Positions 1 through 9,674 are shown, counted from the stretch's first letter. The stretch: 64,000 nucleotides of DNA from an alpha proteobacterium SCGC AAA288-E13 (GCA_000504605.1 AZHQ01000001.1:35568-99567), one strand, 5' to 3'. The notes: generated by a model not told the origin, from the sequence alone. Numbers and translations are program-made.

Positions 1-1359
1 CACTAACTTTTCATAAGAGATATCATAAATAAAATCTGGAAGCAGTTGTCTCCAAAATTCCATAAGATTTTGATATAGCTTATGATATTCGCCTACTTCT
101 TCTAGATTATAAGAAAAATTAAGTTGACCTTCAAAAAAGTTTTTAAATAAAGATAAACAAATATCTTTCATATCTCTTGTACAATGAATTATTTTAGATT
201 TAGGAAGGATTAATTTTATTAAACCAATCCATCTAAAATTCAATGGTGCTTTATCCGTGATATGATTTTTATTTACATTATATCTATTTAAATTTTCTAT
301 ATATTTTTTCCCCATATTATTAAAAAAAGGCTGGTCTTTAATATTAAATTTTTCGGGGAATTTTATTTTGTTATCGACTAAGAAATTTTCTTTCACGACT
401 TCTGTTAAGTCTTTTAGTTCACCTGCACCATACACATTTTTGTGGTTTGCTATTATTTGCTCTACTAAAGTTGTTCCGGATCTAGGCATTCCAAGAACGA
501 AAATCATCTTGTTGCTATTATTGCCTATATTATCAAGTTTTTTAAAATCAATCTTCGAAAACGAATTTTTTATGTTTTCAAATAAAATAACATCTTCATT
601 TATGTGATATTTTATAGTTTCTCTTTTTATTTTATTCCCAAGTTTGTAATTTTCAAATGACTTCTTGTAATCTTTAATATCTTCATAAGCTTTGCCAAGA
701 CCAAAATATAATTCTATTTTTTGGAAATTATTTAATGAATGATCTTTTAGTTTATTTTCCATGCTTTTCAGATGAGGATTATCAATATTATATTTTATTG
801 ACATGCTTAGACTTCTATCAGCTCGAGTAAATTTGGGATCAATTTTTAAAGCTAATTCAAAATGCTTTTTTGATTCCTCAAACTTTCCAATAGCTTGAAA
901 AGCCATTCCCAAGTTATTATGAACTACGTGAAGTTTGTCATCTATGCTTAGTGCAAGTTTATAGCATTTAATTGCTTCATCAAAATTGTTTAATTCTTTC
1001 TTAACATTTCCTAAATTACATATTGCATGTGTAAATTTAGGATTTCTTTCTATAGCTTTTTCAAAAGAGGACTGAGCATTTTTTAAGTTGCCCATAGCCA
1101 GATATGTGTTGCCCAAGTTGTTTATGGCAACAAAAAAATTAGGATTCCTTTGAATAGCAATGTTGTAATATTTCATTGCTTCAGAATATTTTTTTTGAAA
1201 CTGCAAGCATAAACCAAGCATATTATAAATTGCTATGTAATCTGGAAATTTCTTAATCAGCTTTTTTGCCTTTGCTTCAGCAGATATGTAGTCACCAGTC
1301 TTAAAATAATTTAATATTACTTGTGCTTCCTTTTCTGCTTCTACTTTTGGATTTTTCAT
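1..1359 (-). CDS. TPR-repeat sulfotransferase, C-terminal end outside the window
   Basis: The minus-strand frame opens with ATG at 1359, two bases after the stop of the NlpC/P60 gene, and stays open to the window edge, so at least 453 residues are visible. Roughly residues 15 to 250 read as repeated 34-residue TPR helices with A-x-x-Y/H-x-x-A/G-x-P patterns. From about residue 285 the segment MIFVLGMPRSGTTLVEQ follows, which is the 5'-phosphosulfate-binding loop of PAPS-dependent sulfotransferases. The family transfers sulfate from PAPS to peptide or sugar acceptors. The acceptor cannot be told from the sequence. It is the last visible gene of the trkH-ampG-nlpC set and probably co-transcribed with it. 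The C-terminus lies beyond position 1. Confidence 0.85.
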   Translation of the reverse strand, partial: MKNPKVEAEKEAQVILNYFKTGDYISAEAKAKKLIKKFPDYIAIYNMLGLCLQFQKKYSEAMKYYNIAIQRNPNFFVAINNLGNTYLAMGNLKNAQSSFEKAIERNPKFTHAICNLGNVKKELNNFDEAIKCYKLALSIDDKLHVVHNNLGMAFQAIGKFEESKKHFELALKIDPKFTRADRSLSMSIKYNIDNPHLKSMENKLKDHSLNNFQKIELYFGLGKAYEDIKDYKKSFENYKLGNKIKRETIKYHINEDVILFENIKNSFSKIDFKKLDNIGNNSNKMIFVLGMPRSGTTLVEQIIANHKNVYGAGELKDLTEVVKENFLVDNKIKFPEKFNIKDQPFFNNMGKKYIENLNRYNVNKNHITDKAPLNFRWIGLIKLILPKSKIIHCTRDMKDICLSLFKNFFEGQLNFSYNLEEVGEYHKLYQNLMEFWRQLLPDFIYDISYEKLV

Positions 1360-1361
1360 AA

Positions 1362-2108
1362 TTAATTTATTCTTCTTATGCCAATTACTTTTAAATTAGC
1401 GGTTCTTTTAATTCTCTTAATAGCGTAATTTGTATCCATAATTAAGACTTTTTTTGATGGTCCATAAGCGTGCATTAATTTATTTTTAGATAAGACAACG
1501 GCGACATGACCTTGCCAAAAAATTAGATCATTTTTTTTAATATTTTGCAATTTAATTTTTTTTTTTAAATAATTGAGCTGATCTTTCGTATCTCTTGGAC
1601 AAAATTTATTATTAAAATTAAAAAATAATTGTACTAGAGCGGAGCAATCCACTCCATTAAAATTTTTTCCTCCCCATTGATATTTTTTTCCTTTAAACAA
1701 ATTAATTCTTGAAAAGATATTTTTATCTTTATAATTTATAGGTTTAAGATCTTTTGTTCTTATCCACTGATTTTCAAATTTGATAAATGAACCATATTTT
1801 TCTTTTGTATAAATTTTTGAGGAAAAAGTTAGTTTTTTTTTTTGTTTATTTTTACTAGATGGTCCTCCATAGATATTTGCTGCTAAAACTGAAACTTTAT
1901 GAGTTGGTTTAGATGGTTTAGCAAATTTTTTTCTTATTATGAAACCAACATAGTTATCAGTATGTAATTTGATTTTATACCAATTTCCAAATTTTCTTAA
2001 AATGGTAAAATTTTCGCCGTACAACATTTGTGTAACTATTTTGGAAGCAATACTTTTTCTTTTATAAAGATTTATAACTGGATAGTTGTTAGAAAATTTA
2101 TTTCGCAC
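1362..2108 (-). CDS. NlpC/P60 family cysteine peptidase with SH3-like N-terminus
   Basis: This 248-residue protein has SH3-like strands in about residues 10-125 and an NlpC/P60 domain from about 130. The triad is visible: Cys155 in GVDCSALVQ, His201 in GHVAVVL and His213 in LMHAYG. The family cleaves D-glutamyl-diaminopimelate bonds in peptidoglycan stem peptides. No signal peptide or lipobox is present, so a cytoplasmic location is likely. Its start overlaps the 3' end of the AmpG-like permease gene by 11 bases. That fits trimming of imported muropeptides rather than wall cleavage outside, although the role is inferred from location and absence of an export signal. Confidence 0.88.
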   Translation of the reverse strand: MRNKFSNNYPVINLYKRKSIASKIVTQMLYGENFTILRKFGNWYKIKLHTDNYVGFIIRKKFAKPSKPTHKVSVLAANIYGGPSSKNKQKKKLTFSSKIYTKEKYGSFIKFENQWIRTKDLKPINYKDKNIFSRINLFKGKKYQWGGKNFNGVDCSALVQLFFNFNNKFCPRDTKDQLNYLKKKIKLQNIKKNDLIFWQGHVAVVLSKNKLMHAYGPSKKVLIMDTNYAIKRIKRTANLKVIGIRRIN

Positions 2109-3519
2109 TGAGTTTTAATTTGTTTCTTATTATCCACAAACAAATTAAAGAAGGTATTACCATGACTGCGGTAATTACAAAAAAGACTGCCCAAGGATTT
2201 TCAACGTTGAAACTAATTAAATTAAAGAATGAAATTTTAGCACCTTCTAACCAGTCAACTAATTCTCCCGAGGAAGCTGCTAACGTCGTTCGACCAAGCG
2301 TTCCTATTGAGGCAAGCAATGCATATTGAGTTGCTGTATAAGTTCTATCTACCAACAGTGAGATAAAAGCAACAAAAGCAACGGTTGCAAATGCTGCAGC
2401 AATATCATCTAATAATACAGCAACAGCAAAAAGTAACTCGGATTTTCCGTACCAGGCAAGAGCTGAGAACAAAAGATTTGTAGATGCCATTAATATTCCT
2501 GAGACAAACATTGCTTTCACTACTCCAGAACGTATTGCAAACAGACCTCCTAGAAGCGTAAATACGACTGTGGTAATCCAACCTATACCTTTAGAATAAA
2601 GGGCAATATCACCTTTGGAAAATCCCATTTCTTTGTAAAAGACAATAGACATACGTCCAAGAAAAGCCTCTCCAATTTTAAAAAGAAATACAAATCCAAG
2701 AATACCCAAAGCAATGGCTAAACCATTACGTTTAAAAAAACTTATTATAGGACCAGCAATTGTTCCGCTGATCCAAGCAATTGATTTTGCAATAACTCCT
2801 GAAGACCCCAGCTTTTCTTCTATCATTTGATCGGTTTGTCTTTGAGCTATTTGTCTTTCGGTAGGTTGTGGCTCATGTACGAACATTAAACCGATGTTGC
2901 AAGCAATTATAATTATACCTAGAACCAGAAAAGTAGTTTGCCAATAATTTTCAATTCCGGCATTTTGAAAATATTCCGCAGCATTTAGTGCAACAACTCC
3001 ACCCAATTTGTATCCGGTCCACCAACCAACGACCGCCATAGCCGCTCCCGCTTGCATCGACATACCTTCATTTTCTCCAATTTGTTCAATTCTTAGAGCA
3101 TCTACGGTTATGTCTTGAGTTGCTGAAGCAATAGCGATAATCAAACCAATAGTAATTACTAATGCAAGATTTGCTGTAGGTTCAACTACACTCCAACAAA
3201 CCAAGCTGACTAAAATAATAAATTGCATGCTCACAATCCAGCCACGACGATGACCAATTTTATTGGTTAACCACGGAATACGAATTCTATCGATTATTGG
3301 AGCCCAGAGAAAATTAATTGCATAAACGCCAAATATTAATCCGGCCCAACCAATGGTACTACGACTAAGACCGTCTTCTTTAAGCCAAAGGCTAAGACTA
3401 CTTCCAATAAGGACCCAAGGAAAACCACTTATAATTCCAAGCAAAAGAATTCGTATCATTCGTCTATCGTAATAAACGGAAAAAGTTTCTGATAATGTTT
3501 GTTTTTTATATATATCCAT
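2098..3519 (-). CDS. ampG: AmpG-like muropeptide permease (MFS/PAT family)
   Basis: This is a polytopic protein with about 12 to 14 hydrophobic segments. The AmpG-type features are GISGFPWVLIGSSLSLWLKE near the N-terminus, the cytoplasmic loop IGHRRGW, and ATQDITVDALRIE in the middle of the first half. AmpG permeases import anhydro-muropeptides from the periplasm for peptidoglycan recycling, probably in symport with protons. I chose ATG at 3519 (473 residues); a TTG 33 bases further upstream would overlap trkH. It lies 20 bases after trkH and overlaps the NlpC/P60 peptidase gene, and AmgK/MurU lie elsewhere in the window. Related PAT-family members carry other substrates, so the muropeptide assignment is probable, not certain. 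Confidence 0.8.
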   Translation of the reverse strand: MDIYKKQTLSETFSVYYDRRMIRILLLGIISGFPWVLIGSSLSLWLKEDGLSRSTIGWAGLIFGVYAINFLWAPIIDRIRIPWLTNKIGHRRGWIVSMQFIILVSLVCWSVVEPTANLALVITIGLIIAIASATQDITVDALRIEQIGENEGMSMQAGAAMAVVGWWTGYKLGGVVALNAAEYFQNAGIENYWQTTFLVLGIIIIACNIGLMFVHEPQPTERQIAQRQTDQMIEEKLGSSGVIAKSIAWISGTIAGPIISFFKRNGLAIALGILGFVFLFKIGEAFLGRMSIVFYKEMGFSKGDIALYSKGIGWITTVVFTLLGGLFAIRSGVVKAMFVSGILMASTNLLFSALAWYGKSELLFAVAVLLDDIAAAFATVAFVAFISLLVDRTYTATQYALLASIGTLGRTTLAASSGELVDWLEGAKISFFNLISFNVENPWAVFFVITAVMVIPSLICLWIIRNKLKLSAK

Positions 3520-3539
3520 AAAAAAAATTGTAAACTTCC

Positions 3540-4985
3540 TTAAGTTTTCCAAAAGCCAGGAAAGAATAATATTAACAAAGTAAATATTTCTAGTCTACCC
3601 AATAACATAGCAAAACTCAAAATCCATTTTGCTATGTTAGATAATTCATCAAAATTCCCGCTTGGACCTATCATTTCACCAAGACCAGGACCTACATTTG
3701 AAATTGCTGTTGCTGCTCCAGAAAAAGAAGTAATAAAATCCAACCCGGTTAAAGATAGTAACATTGCAACTAAGAAAAAAATCAAAAAATATAAAAAAAT
3801 AAATGACATTATTGAGGACATAAAATGTTTGCTGATTTTTTCCTTATTGTAAGATAATGGAAAAACTCCCCTTGGATAAATCGATTTTTTTAATTCGTTA
3901 ATTATAAATAACCATAGTATTTGTATTCGAAAGATTTTAATTCCACAGGTTGTTGATCCAGCGCATCCTCCAATAAACATTAATAGAAGAAAAAATATTA
4001 ACGAAAAATTGCCCCATATATCAAAATCTGAAGTTACGTAGCCTGTTCCAGATAAAATAGAAACTACGTTAAATGCAGATATCCTCAAATGAGAAAAAAG
4101 GTTTTCATGTTCTTTTAAGAACAAGTAGAGGGTCATTATAATTGTTGAAATTATGCAAATGTAAATCAAACCTTTAATTTGTATGTCTTGAAAAAAAATT
4201 TTTTTGTTTCCTTTAAGATATTTCAAATAAGCTATAAATGGTATGCTGCCCAATATTATAAAAATTATCGATACAATTTCAATTTTAGGATTTTGGAAAT
4301 ATCCTATTGATTCATTGTAAGTTGAGAATCCTCCTGTTGCGATAGTAGTCATTGCATGAGCAATGCTATCAAAAATATTCATTCCTGCAGAAAAATAGGA
4401 AATCGCACAAACTATACTGAGAAAAAAATAGATAGAAAAAATATTAAAAGCTATTTCTCTAGTTTTAGGTAAAATTTTTTCAGTTGTATCTCCACTTTCT
4501 AATTTAAATAGCTGCATTCCCCCAACATTTAATAAGGGCATTACAGTAATTGCCATTATAACGATACCAATTCCACCAAGCCACTGCAGTATTGATCTCC
4601 ATATAAGAATTGCTTTTGGGGCATTATTTAAATCTCCAATAATAGTAGATCCAGTTGTTGTTATTCCAGACATGCTTTCAAAAAAAGCATCACTAAAAGT
4701 TAATTCAAGACTTGAAAAAATAAATGGTAAAGATCCAAAAATAGCAATACCAACCCAGGATAAAGAGGTTAACAAAAAGGCTTGCTGTAAATTAAGTTTC
4801 TTATTTTGATCCAAATTTGATAATAAAAATAAAGTGCCTATAAATATAGTCACTATGGATGCATAAATAAAAGTTCCATTAAATTCATCATAAATCAATT
4901 GAACTACTACTGGAGTAAGCATAAAAAGGCCCAGAATAATTAATAAAATTCCAAGTGCGAAAAAAACTGTTTTATAATTAGTCAT
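3540..4985 (-). CDS. trkH: Trk system potassium uptake protein TrkH
   Basis: This is a 481-residue membrane protein of normal TrkH length with four pore-loop repeats. The filter-type sequences are visible as SGITTTGSTI, TTIATGGFST, SGTGYVTSD and ISNVGPGLGE, each centred on a conserved Gly. It forms the K+-conducting subunit of the Trk complex in the inner membrane. Its cytoplasmic gating partner TrkA is not in this window. ATG at 4985 is preferred; a TTG three codons earlier is the only alternative nearby. It heads the minus-strand set trkH-ampG-nlpC-sulfotransferase, divergent from lysK across a 97-base AT-rich gap in which I see no clear element. Confidence 0.92.
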   Translation of the reverse strand: MTNYKTVFFALGILLIILGLFMLTPVVVQLIYDEFNGTFIYASIVTIFIGTLFLLSNLDQNKKLNLQQAFLLTSLSWVGIAIFGSLPFIFSSLELTFSDAFFESMSGITTTGSTIIGDLNNAPKAILIWRSILQWLGGIGIVIMAITVMPLLNVGGMQLFKLESGDTTEKILPKTREIAFNIFSIYFFLSIVCAISYFSAGMNIFDSIAHAMTTIATGGFSTYNESIGYFQNPKIEIVSIIFIILGSIPFIAYLKYLKGNKKIFFQDIQIKGLIYICIISTIIMTLYLFLKEHENLFSHLRISAFNVVSILSGTGYVTSDFDIWGNFSLIFFLLLMFIGGCAGSTTCGIKIFRIQILWLFIINELKKSIYPRGVFPLSYNKEKISKHFMSSIMSFIFLYFLIFFLVAMLLSLTGLDFITSFSGAATAISNVGPGLGEMIGPSGNFDELSNIAKWILSFAMLLGRLEIFTLLILFFPGFWKT

Positions 4986-5082
4986 TTTGATCAAAACAAT
5001 ATTTTATGTTGTATAAATTTCAATACAATAAGGATTAAATATACCTATATTTTTTAATATAAATTTAATAAATCTGTAAATA

Positions 5083-6645
5083 ATGATTGATAAATCTATA
5101 ATTGAAAAAACTAATTCATGGCCTTTTGTTGAGGCTCGTAAATTAATTAAAGATAGGGAAAGTAATTTAAAAAAAAAAGGAAAAATTACTTTACAAACTG
5201 GTTACGGCCCAAGTGGGCTACCACATATAGGAACTTTTGCAGAAGTTGCTAGAACCACAATGATGGTAAATGCAATTTTTCATTTAACAGATATTCCAAC
5301 TGAAATTATTACTTTTTCGGATGACATGGATGGATTAAGAAAAGTTCCAGATAATATACCCAATGCAGAAATATTGCGGCAAAATTTAAATAAGCCTTTA
5401 ACTAGTATTCCAGATCCTTTTAAAAAATATTCAAGTTATGGGGAACATAATAATGAAATGTTAAAAAAATTTTTAAACGAATTTAAATTTAATTATACTT
5501 TTAAAAGTTCAACTGAAACGTATCAAAAGGGATATTTTAACAATGCTCTGCTATTAGTTTTGGAAAAATATGAGAAAATAAAAGAAATTATACTTCCTAC
5601 ATTAGGTAAAGAAAGACAAAAAACTTACAGTCCTTTTTTACCCGTGTGTCCAGAAACTGGAAAAGTTTTAGAAGTTCCAGTCGTTGAAATTAAAAAAAAA
5701 GAAGGAAAAATTATCTATCAAAATGGTGATAAGAAAGTTGAGACAGAAGTTACAAATGGAAAGTGTAAATTACAATGGAAAGTAGATTGGGCAATGAGAT
5801 GGTACGCTTTTGATGTTGACTACGAAATGTATGGAAAAGATTTGATTGAAAGTGCAATTCTTTCTAGCAAAATTTGTCAAACTCTTGGAAAAAAAAGTCC
5901 CAATGGTTTCGCATATGAAATGTTCTTGGACGAAAAAGGCGAAAAAATTTCTAAATCTAGGGGAAACGGAATAACCATTGAAGAGTGGCTAAAATACGCT
6001 TCACCAGAAAGTTTATCTTTGTATATGTATCAAAATCCAAAAAGGGCAAAAAAACTTTATGCCGCTGTTGTTCCAAAGGCTGTCGATGAGTATTTAACAT
6101 ACATTGATAAATTTACGGAACAAGATGATAAACAAAAACTTCTTAATCCAGTTTGGCATGTTCATAATGGAAATCCCCCTAAAGAAAAGTCAATTATGCC
6201 GTTTTCAGTTTTATTGAATTTGGTTGGAACAAGTAATGCTACTGATAAAGATGTATTATGGAAATTTATAAAAAAAAATAAAAAAGATATTAAAGTTTCG
6301 GATCACCCTATCCTAGATAGTCTAGTTGGATATGCATTAAAATATTTTGAAGATATAGTTAAACCAAATAAAAAATATAGAAAACCTAATGATAAAGAAA
6401 AAAAAGCACTACAAGATTTGGTTAAGAGATTAAAAGATTGTAAGGAACAGATGGATCCTGAAGCTATACAAACAATTGTTTATTCAGTTGGAAAAGATAA
6501 TGGATATAAGGAAAATTTGAGAGAATGGTTCAAAGCAATTTACGAAATAATTTTTGGCGATCAAGATGGTCCAAGAATGGGATTTTTTATAAGTTTTTTT
6601 GGTATAAAAAAAAGTATAGAACTGATTAATAAATATATTAAATAA
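5083..6645 (+). CDS. lysK: Lysyl-tRNA synthetase, class I
   Basis: This 520-residue class I aminoacyl-tRNA synthetase charges tRNA-Lys. The HIGH-type motif reads GPSGLPHIGT at residues 42-51 and the KMSKS-type motif KISKS lies at residues 288-292. Between them, DFDVDYEMYGKDL-like and CPETGKV sequences match the archaeal/alphaproteobacterial LysK family rather than the class II enzyme LysS. The class I form replaces LysS in most alphaproteobacteria, which supports the taxonomic reading of the window. Its TAA stop shares a base with the ATG of pyrD, so the two are almost certainly one transcript. Confidence 0.95.
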   Translation: MIDKSIIEKTNSWPFVEARKLIKDRESNLKKKGKITLQTGYGPSGLPHIGTFAEVARTTMMVNAIFHLTDIPTEIITFSDDMDGLRKVPDNIPNAEILRQNLNKPLTSIPDPFKKYSSYGEHNNEMLKKFLNEFKFNYTFKSSTETYQKGYFNNALLLVLEKYEKIKEIILPTLGKERQKTYSPFLPVCPETGKVLEVPVVEIKKKEGKIIYQNGDKKVETEVTNGKCKLQWKVDWAMRWYAFDVDYEMYGKDLIESAILSSKICQTLGKKSPNGFAYEMFLDEKGEKISKSRGNGITIEEWLKYASPESLSLYMYQNPKRAKKLYAAVVPKAVDEYLTYIDKFTEQDDKQKLLNPVWHVHNGNPPKEKSIMPFSVLLNLVGTSNATDKDVLWKFIKKNKKDIKVSDHPILDSLVGYALKYFEDIVKPNKKYRKPNDKEKKALQDLVKRLKDCKEQMDPEAIQTIVYSVGKDNGYKENLREWFKAIYEIIFGDQDGPRMGFFISFFGIKKSIELINKYIK

Positions 6646-7760
6646 TGTTTTCAATCTTAAGACCTTTTTTATTTAATTTAGATCCGGAAACCGCACACGA
6701 TTTAGCTATTAAATCCTTAAAATTCGATTTTATTCCCAAAAAATTTTTTAAAGTTGAAAATGAAGAAATGTTAGAAACAACTTTCTTAAAAAGAAAAATT
6801 AAGAATCCCATAGGTCTAGCTGCAGGTTTTGATAAAAGTGCAGAGGCTTATACGCCACTTTCGAAATTGGGTTTTGGTCTTATTGAAGTTGGAACAGTAA
6901 CACCAAAAAAACAATTTGGTAATCCTAAGCCAAGAATTTTTAGACTTAAAGAAGATGAAGCTTTAATTAACAGACTTGGTTTTAACAATGATGGTTTGGA
7001 GACTGTAGTAGATAGACTTGATCGTCGAATTGATACTTCGGTAATTCTCGGGGTAAATATTGGCCCTAATTACGATAGCAGTTCTTATGAATATGATTTT
7101 TTAAAATGTTTGTATAATATTATGAAATATTCCTTAGCAGATTATGTAACAATTAATATTTCTTCGCCTAATACTAAAAATTTAAGAGACTTTCATAATG
7201 AAGCAAAATTAGAATCTTTAATGGAGGATATAAATAAATTAAAAAAAGATCCAATACCTACTACAGATATGTCAATTTTTTTAAAAAAAAAAATAGATTT
7301 TCCAGAAAAAGAAATTGTAGATATGCCAATTTTTCTTAAAGTTTCACCGGACATAGAAGACTCTTCGGTAGAAAAAATTTCAGAAATTATAATTAATCAA
7401 AATATAAGCGGTGTAATATTAACTAATACTTCAAACGTAAATCGATCATTATTAAAAAGTTCTAATAAACATCAAGTGGGGGGTTTGTCTGGAAAACCAA
7501 TTAGGGATTTATCAACTGGATTGATAAAACAATTTTATAAAAAATTAAAAGGCAAAGCTTATATAATAGGAGTAGGTGGTGTTGATTCTGGCAAAAGTGC
7601 TTTTGAGAAAATTGCTGCAGGAGCAAATACAGTACAGCTCTACACCGGAATGATTTACAAAGGACCAGGAATTGTAAAAGAAATTAAAAAGGAATTAATT
7701 CAAATTCTAAAAACTGAGGGCATAAAGAATATAAAAGACGCTGTAGGTAAAGGGTTATAA
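6645..7760 (+). CDS. pyrD: Dihydroorotate dehydrogenase (quinone), class 2
   Basis: This 371-residue enzyme oxidises dihydroorotate to orotate with ubiquinone in pyrimidine synthesis. PIGLAAGFDKSAEAY near residues 55-70, INRLGFNND, the catalytic-Ser region NISSPNTKNLR and the FMN phosphate site GVGGVDSGKSAFEKI are all in place. An N-terminal extension with hydrophobic and amphipathic character is typical of the membrane-associated class 2 enzyme. A stretch of about 25 residues near 205-230, rich in Lys and Asp, lies where the family is variable in length. It overlaps lysK by one base (TAATG) and ends one base before the convergent ccdA. Confidence 0.94.
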   Translation: MFSILRPFLFNLDPETAHDLAIKSLKFDFIPKKFFKVENEEMLETTFLKRKIKNPIGLAAGFDKSAEAYTPLSKLGFGLIEVGTVTPKKQFGNPKPRIFRLKEDEALINRLGFNNDGLETVVDRLDRRIDTSVILGVNIGPNYDSSSYEYDFLKCLYNIMKYSLADYVTINISSPNTKNLRDFHNEAKLESLMEDINKLKKDPIPTTDMSIFLKKKIDFPEKEIVDMPIFLKVSPDIEDSSVEKISEIIINQNISGVILTNTSNVNRSLLKSSNKHQVGGLSGKPIRDLSTGLIKQFYKKLKGKAYIIGVGGVDSGKSAFEKIAAGANTVQLYTGMIYKGPGIVKEIKKELIQILKTEGIKNIKDAVGKGL

Positions 7761-8474
7761 TTAGCCAATATTTCCCAAAGAAGGAAAGTATTTTAATATA
7801 AAAAATCCTAAAATCTGTAATTGACCGGTTAAAATTGCTATTCCAGTCAATAATAAAATAATCCCACCAGCCCTTGTAATGGTTGATATATACTTTCGAA
7901 AATTTTTAGAAAAAAATAACAATTTATCAATTAAAATTCCAGAAACAATAAAGGGTAATGCCAAACCTAATGAGTAAAATGAAAGTAAGAGTGTACCTTT
8001 ACTAATATTTTCTTCTATTGCAGCTAAAGCTAAAATTGATCCAAGAATGGGACCTATGCAAGGAGTCCAACCAAATCCAAAAGCTGCACCAACAATAATT
8101 GGAAAAATTAAATTATCATTATAATTTTTGGTAAAAAATCTCGTTTCTGAATTTAATATTTTTAAATTAATCAATCCAATGAATTGTAAAGAAAATAATA
8201 TTATGATTATACCTGCGGCAATTCTTAGTTGGCTTGAGTAACTAATTAATAATTTTCCAATAAAGGAAGCTGTAATTCCAAAAAAAATAAAGACAATTGA
8301 AAATCCCACTGAAAAAAAAATTGTTTTTAATAAAACTGATTTTTTATCTTTAATAACTTTATCGAGAGTTTGACCAGAAATATATGAAATATAACCTGGT
8401 ATCAAAGGTAGAACACAAGGAGATAAAAAACTTACAAATCCTCCAGAGAAGGCTATTAATAAATTTAAAATCAC
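7761..8474 (-). CDS. ccdA: Cytochrome c biogenesis / thiol-disulfide transporter CcdA
   Basis: This is a six-helix membrane protein of 237 residues. The two redox cysteines are Cys20 in SFLSPCVLPLIPGY and Cys139 in GWTPCIGPILG, in the two homologous halves that define CcdA. It passes electrons from cytoplasmic thioredoxin across the inner membrane to periplasmic thiol proteins, chiefly for cytochrome c maturation. There is no ATG. GTG at 8474 overlaps the upstream TGA in a GTGA arrangement and is the likely start; a TTG lies one codon earlier. It is translationally coupled to the TSUP gene. A trxA gene is located at 61536 in the window. Confidence 0.92.
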   Translation of the reverse strand: MILNLLIAFSGGFVSFLSPCVLPLIPGYISYISGQTLDKVIKDKKSVLLKTIFFSVGFSIVFIFFGITASFIGKLLISYSSQLRIAAGIIIILFSLQFIGLINLKILNSETRFFTKNYNDNLIFPIIVGAAFGFGWTPCIGPILGSILALAAIEENISKGTLLLSFYSLGLALPFIVSGILIDKLLFFSKNFRKYISTITRAGGIILLLTGIAILTGQLQILGFFILKYFPSLGNIG

Positions 8475-9562
8475 CAAGCAGCTTTTTTTGGTAAACGTTG
8501 TTTCTTATAATTACTTGCAGATTTTCTAATGATGGAAGCTAAAATTCCTAGACCAATAGCAAAAAAAATACAAAACAATCCATATGAAGCTGGAAAAGTA
8601 TTTGATAGTTCTATTAATGATTCATAAATTTGATTCATTTCAACTGGTTTTGAACTATTATTATTTAATATATTTTCATGAGTTCTAAAAAAAGTATTAT
8701 AAGCAACTGCAATACCAACTGACAGAAAAAGAACTGCCATTAAAGTTTTTAACTCTGAGGCTTCCAAATATTCACTAACTTTAATTCCTAGTTGGATTCC
8801 AATAATAGAACCTAATATTAATATAATTACTAAAATTAAATCAATAGATTGATAGTTAAAAGCATGTAAAATTGTTACAAAAGCAGTAATAAATATTGTT
8901 ACAAAAAGAGATGTACCAGGAACTAATTTTGTTGGCATTCCAATAATATAGATTAGCGCAGGTACTAGCAAAAATGCACCACCTACCCCCATAATTGATG
9001 CGATAAACCCTACTAGTAAACCTAATACAATAGGTGCTAATGCACTTTCGTAAAGTTTAGATTTATTAAATCTCATTCTAAATGGCAATCCATGTATCCA
9101 ATAATGAGAATGTAATTTTTTTTTCAAAAAAATCTTTCTTCTTGCCCTATCTATTGCAGCAATTCCCTCGATCAACATTAAGGTTCCAATTGTTGCCAAA
9201 ACGTACATATAAGCTAGAGAGATAATTAAATTTATTTTTCCAATTTCTTTAAAATAACTAAAAGTAAATATTCCTATAATTGTTCCAATTATCCCACCCA
9301 AAACTATCATAAAACCCATCTTGTAATCTAAAGTATTTTTAAACCAGTGTGTTAATGAACCTGATGTAGAGGAAGCCAAAATGTTATTAGCTTCATTCGC
9401 TACAGCGTAAGTAGGAGGGATTCCTAAAAAAATTAGAAAAGGGGTCATTAAAAAACCGCCCCCAACACCAAAAAGTCCTGACAAAAAACCTACAACGAAA
9501 CTTAATAATAATATTACAAATATATTTACTGAGACCTCAGCTATTGGTAGATAGATTTCCAT
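8471..9562 (-). CDS. TauE/SafE (TSUP) family anion exporter
   Basis: This 363-residue membrane protein carries the duplicated TSUP signature: GFLSGLFGVGGGFLMTPFLI near residue 25-45 and GFIASIMGVGGAFLLVPALI near residue 185-205. Members move sulfite, sulfoacetate or other small organosulfur and carboxylate anions across the inner membrane. The substrate here cannot be deduced. A long polar stretch rich in Lys/Arg between the halves (about 135-170) and a loop of about 30 residues near 300-330 make it longer than the usual 250. It is coupled to ccdA by the GTGA overlap. Confidence 0.88.
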   Translation of the reverse strand: MEIYLPIAEVSVNIFVILLLSFVVGFLSGLFGVGGGFLMTPFLIFLGIPPTYAVANEANNILASSTSGSLTHWFKNTLDYKMGFMIVLGGIIGTIIGIFTFSYFKEIGKINLIISLAYMYVLATIGTLMLIEGIAAIDRARRKIFLKKKLHSHYWIHGLPFRMRFNKSKLYESALAPIVLGLLVGFIASIMGVGGAFLLVPALIYIIGMPTKLVPGTSLFVTIFITAFVTILHAFNYQSIDLILVIILILGSIIGIQLGIKVSEYLEASELKTLMAVLFLSVGIAVAYNTFFRTHENILNNNSSKPVEMNQIYESLIELSNTFPASYGLFCIFFAIGLGILASIIRKSASNYKKQRLPKKAAW

Positions 9563-9674
9563 TACATTAATATTTTTTGATAATTAATCCTGTAATATAT
9601 TTATGTCAATGTTAATTTATAAACTTGACGTTGATGAAGACAGCATCTATACCGTCATTCAAAAGAATAGGCTT

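Noticed and set aside
5041..5082. Promoter elements in the trkH-lysK gap
   Set aside because: Many AT-rich -10-like strings are present; none stands out enough to support.
9603..9674. Upstream extension of the bL28 frame
   Set aside because: The family starts at MSR-CELTGK; the extra 24 codons match nothing in bL28 and the internal ATG fits the family exactly.
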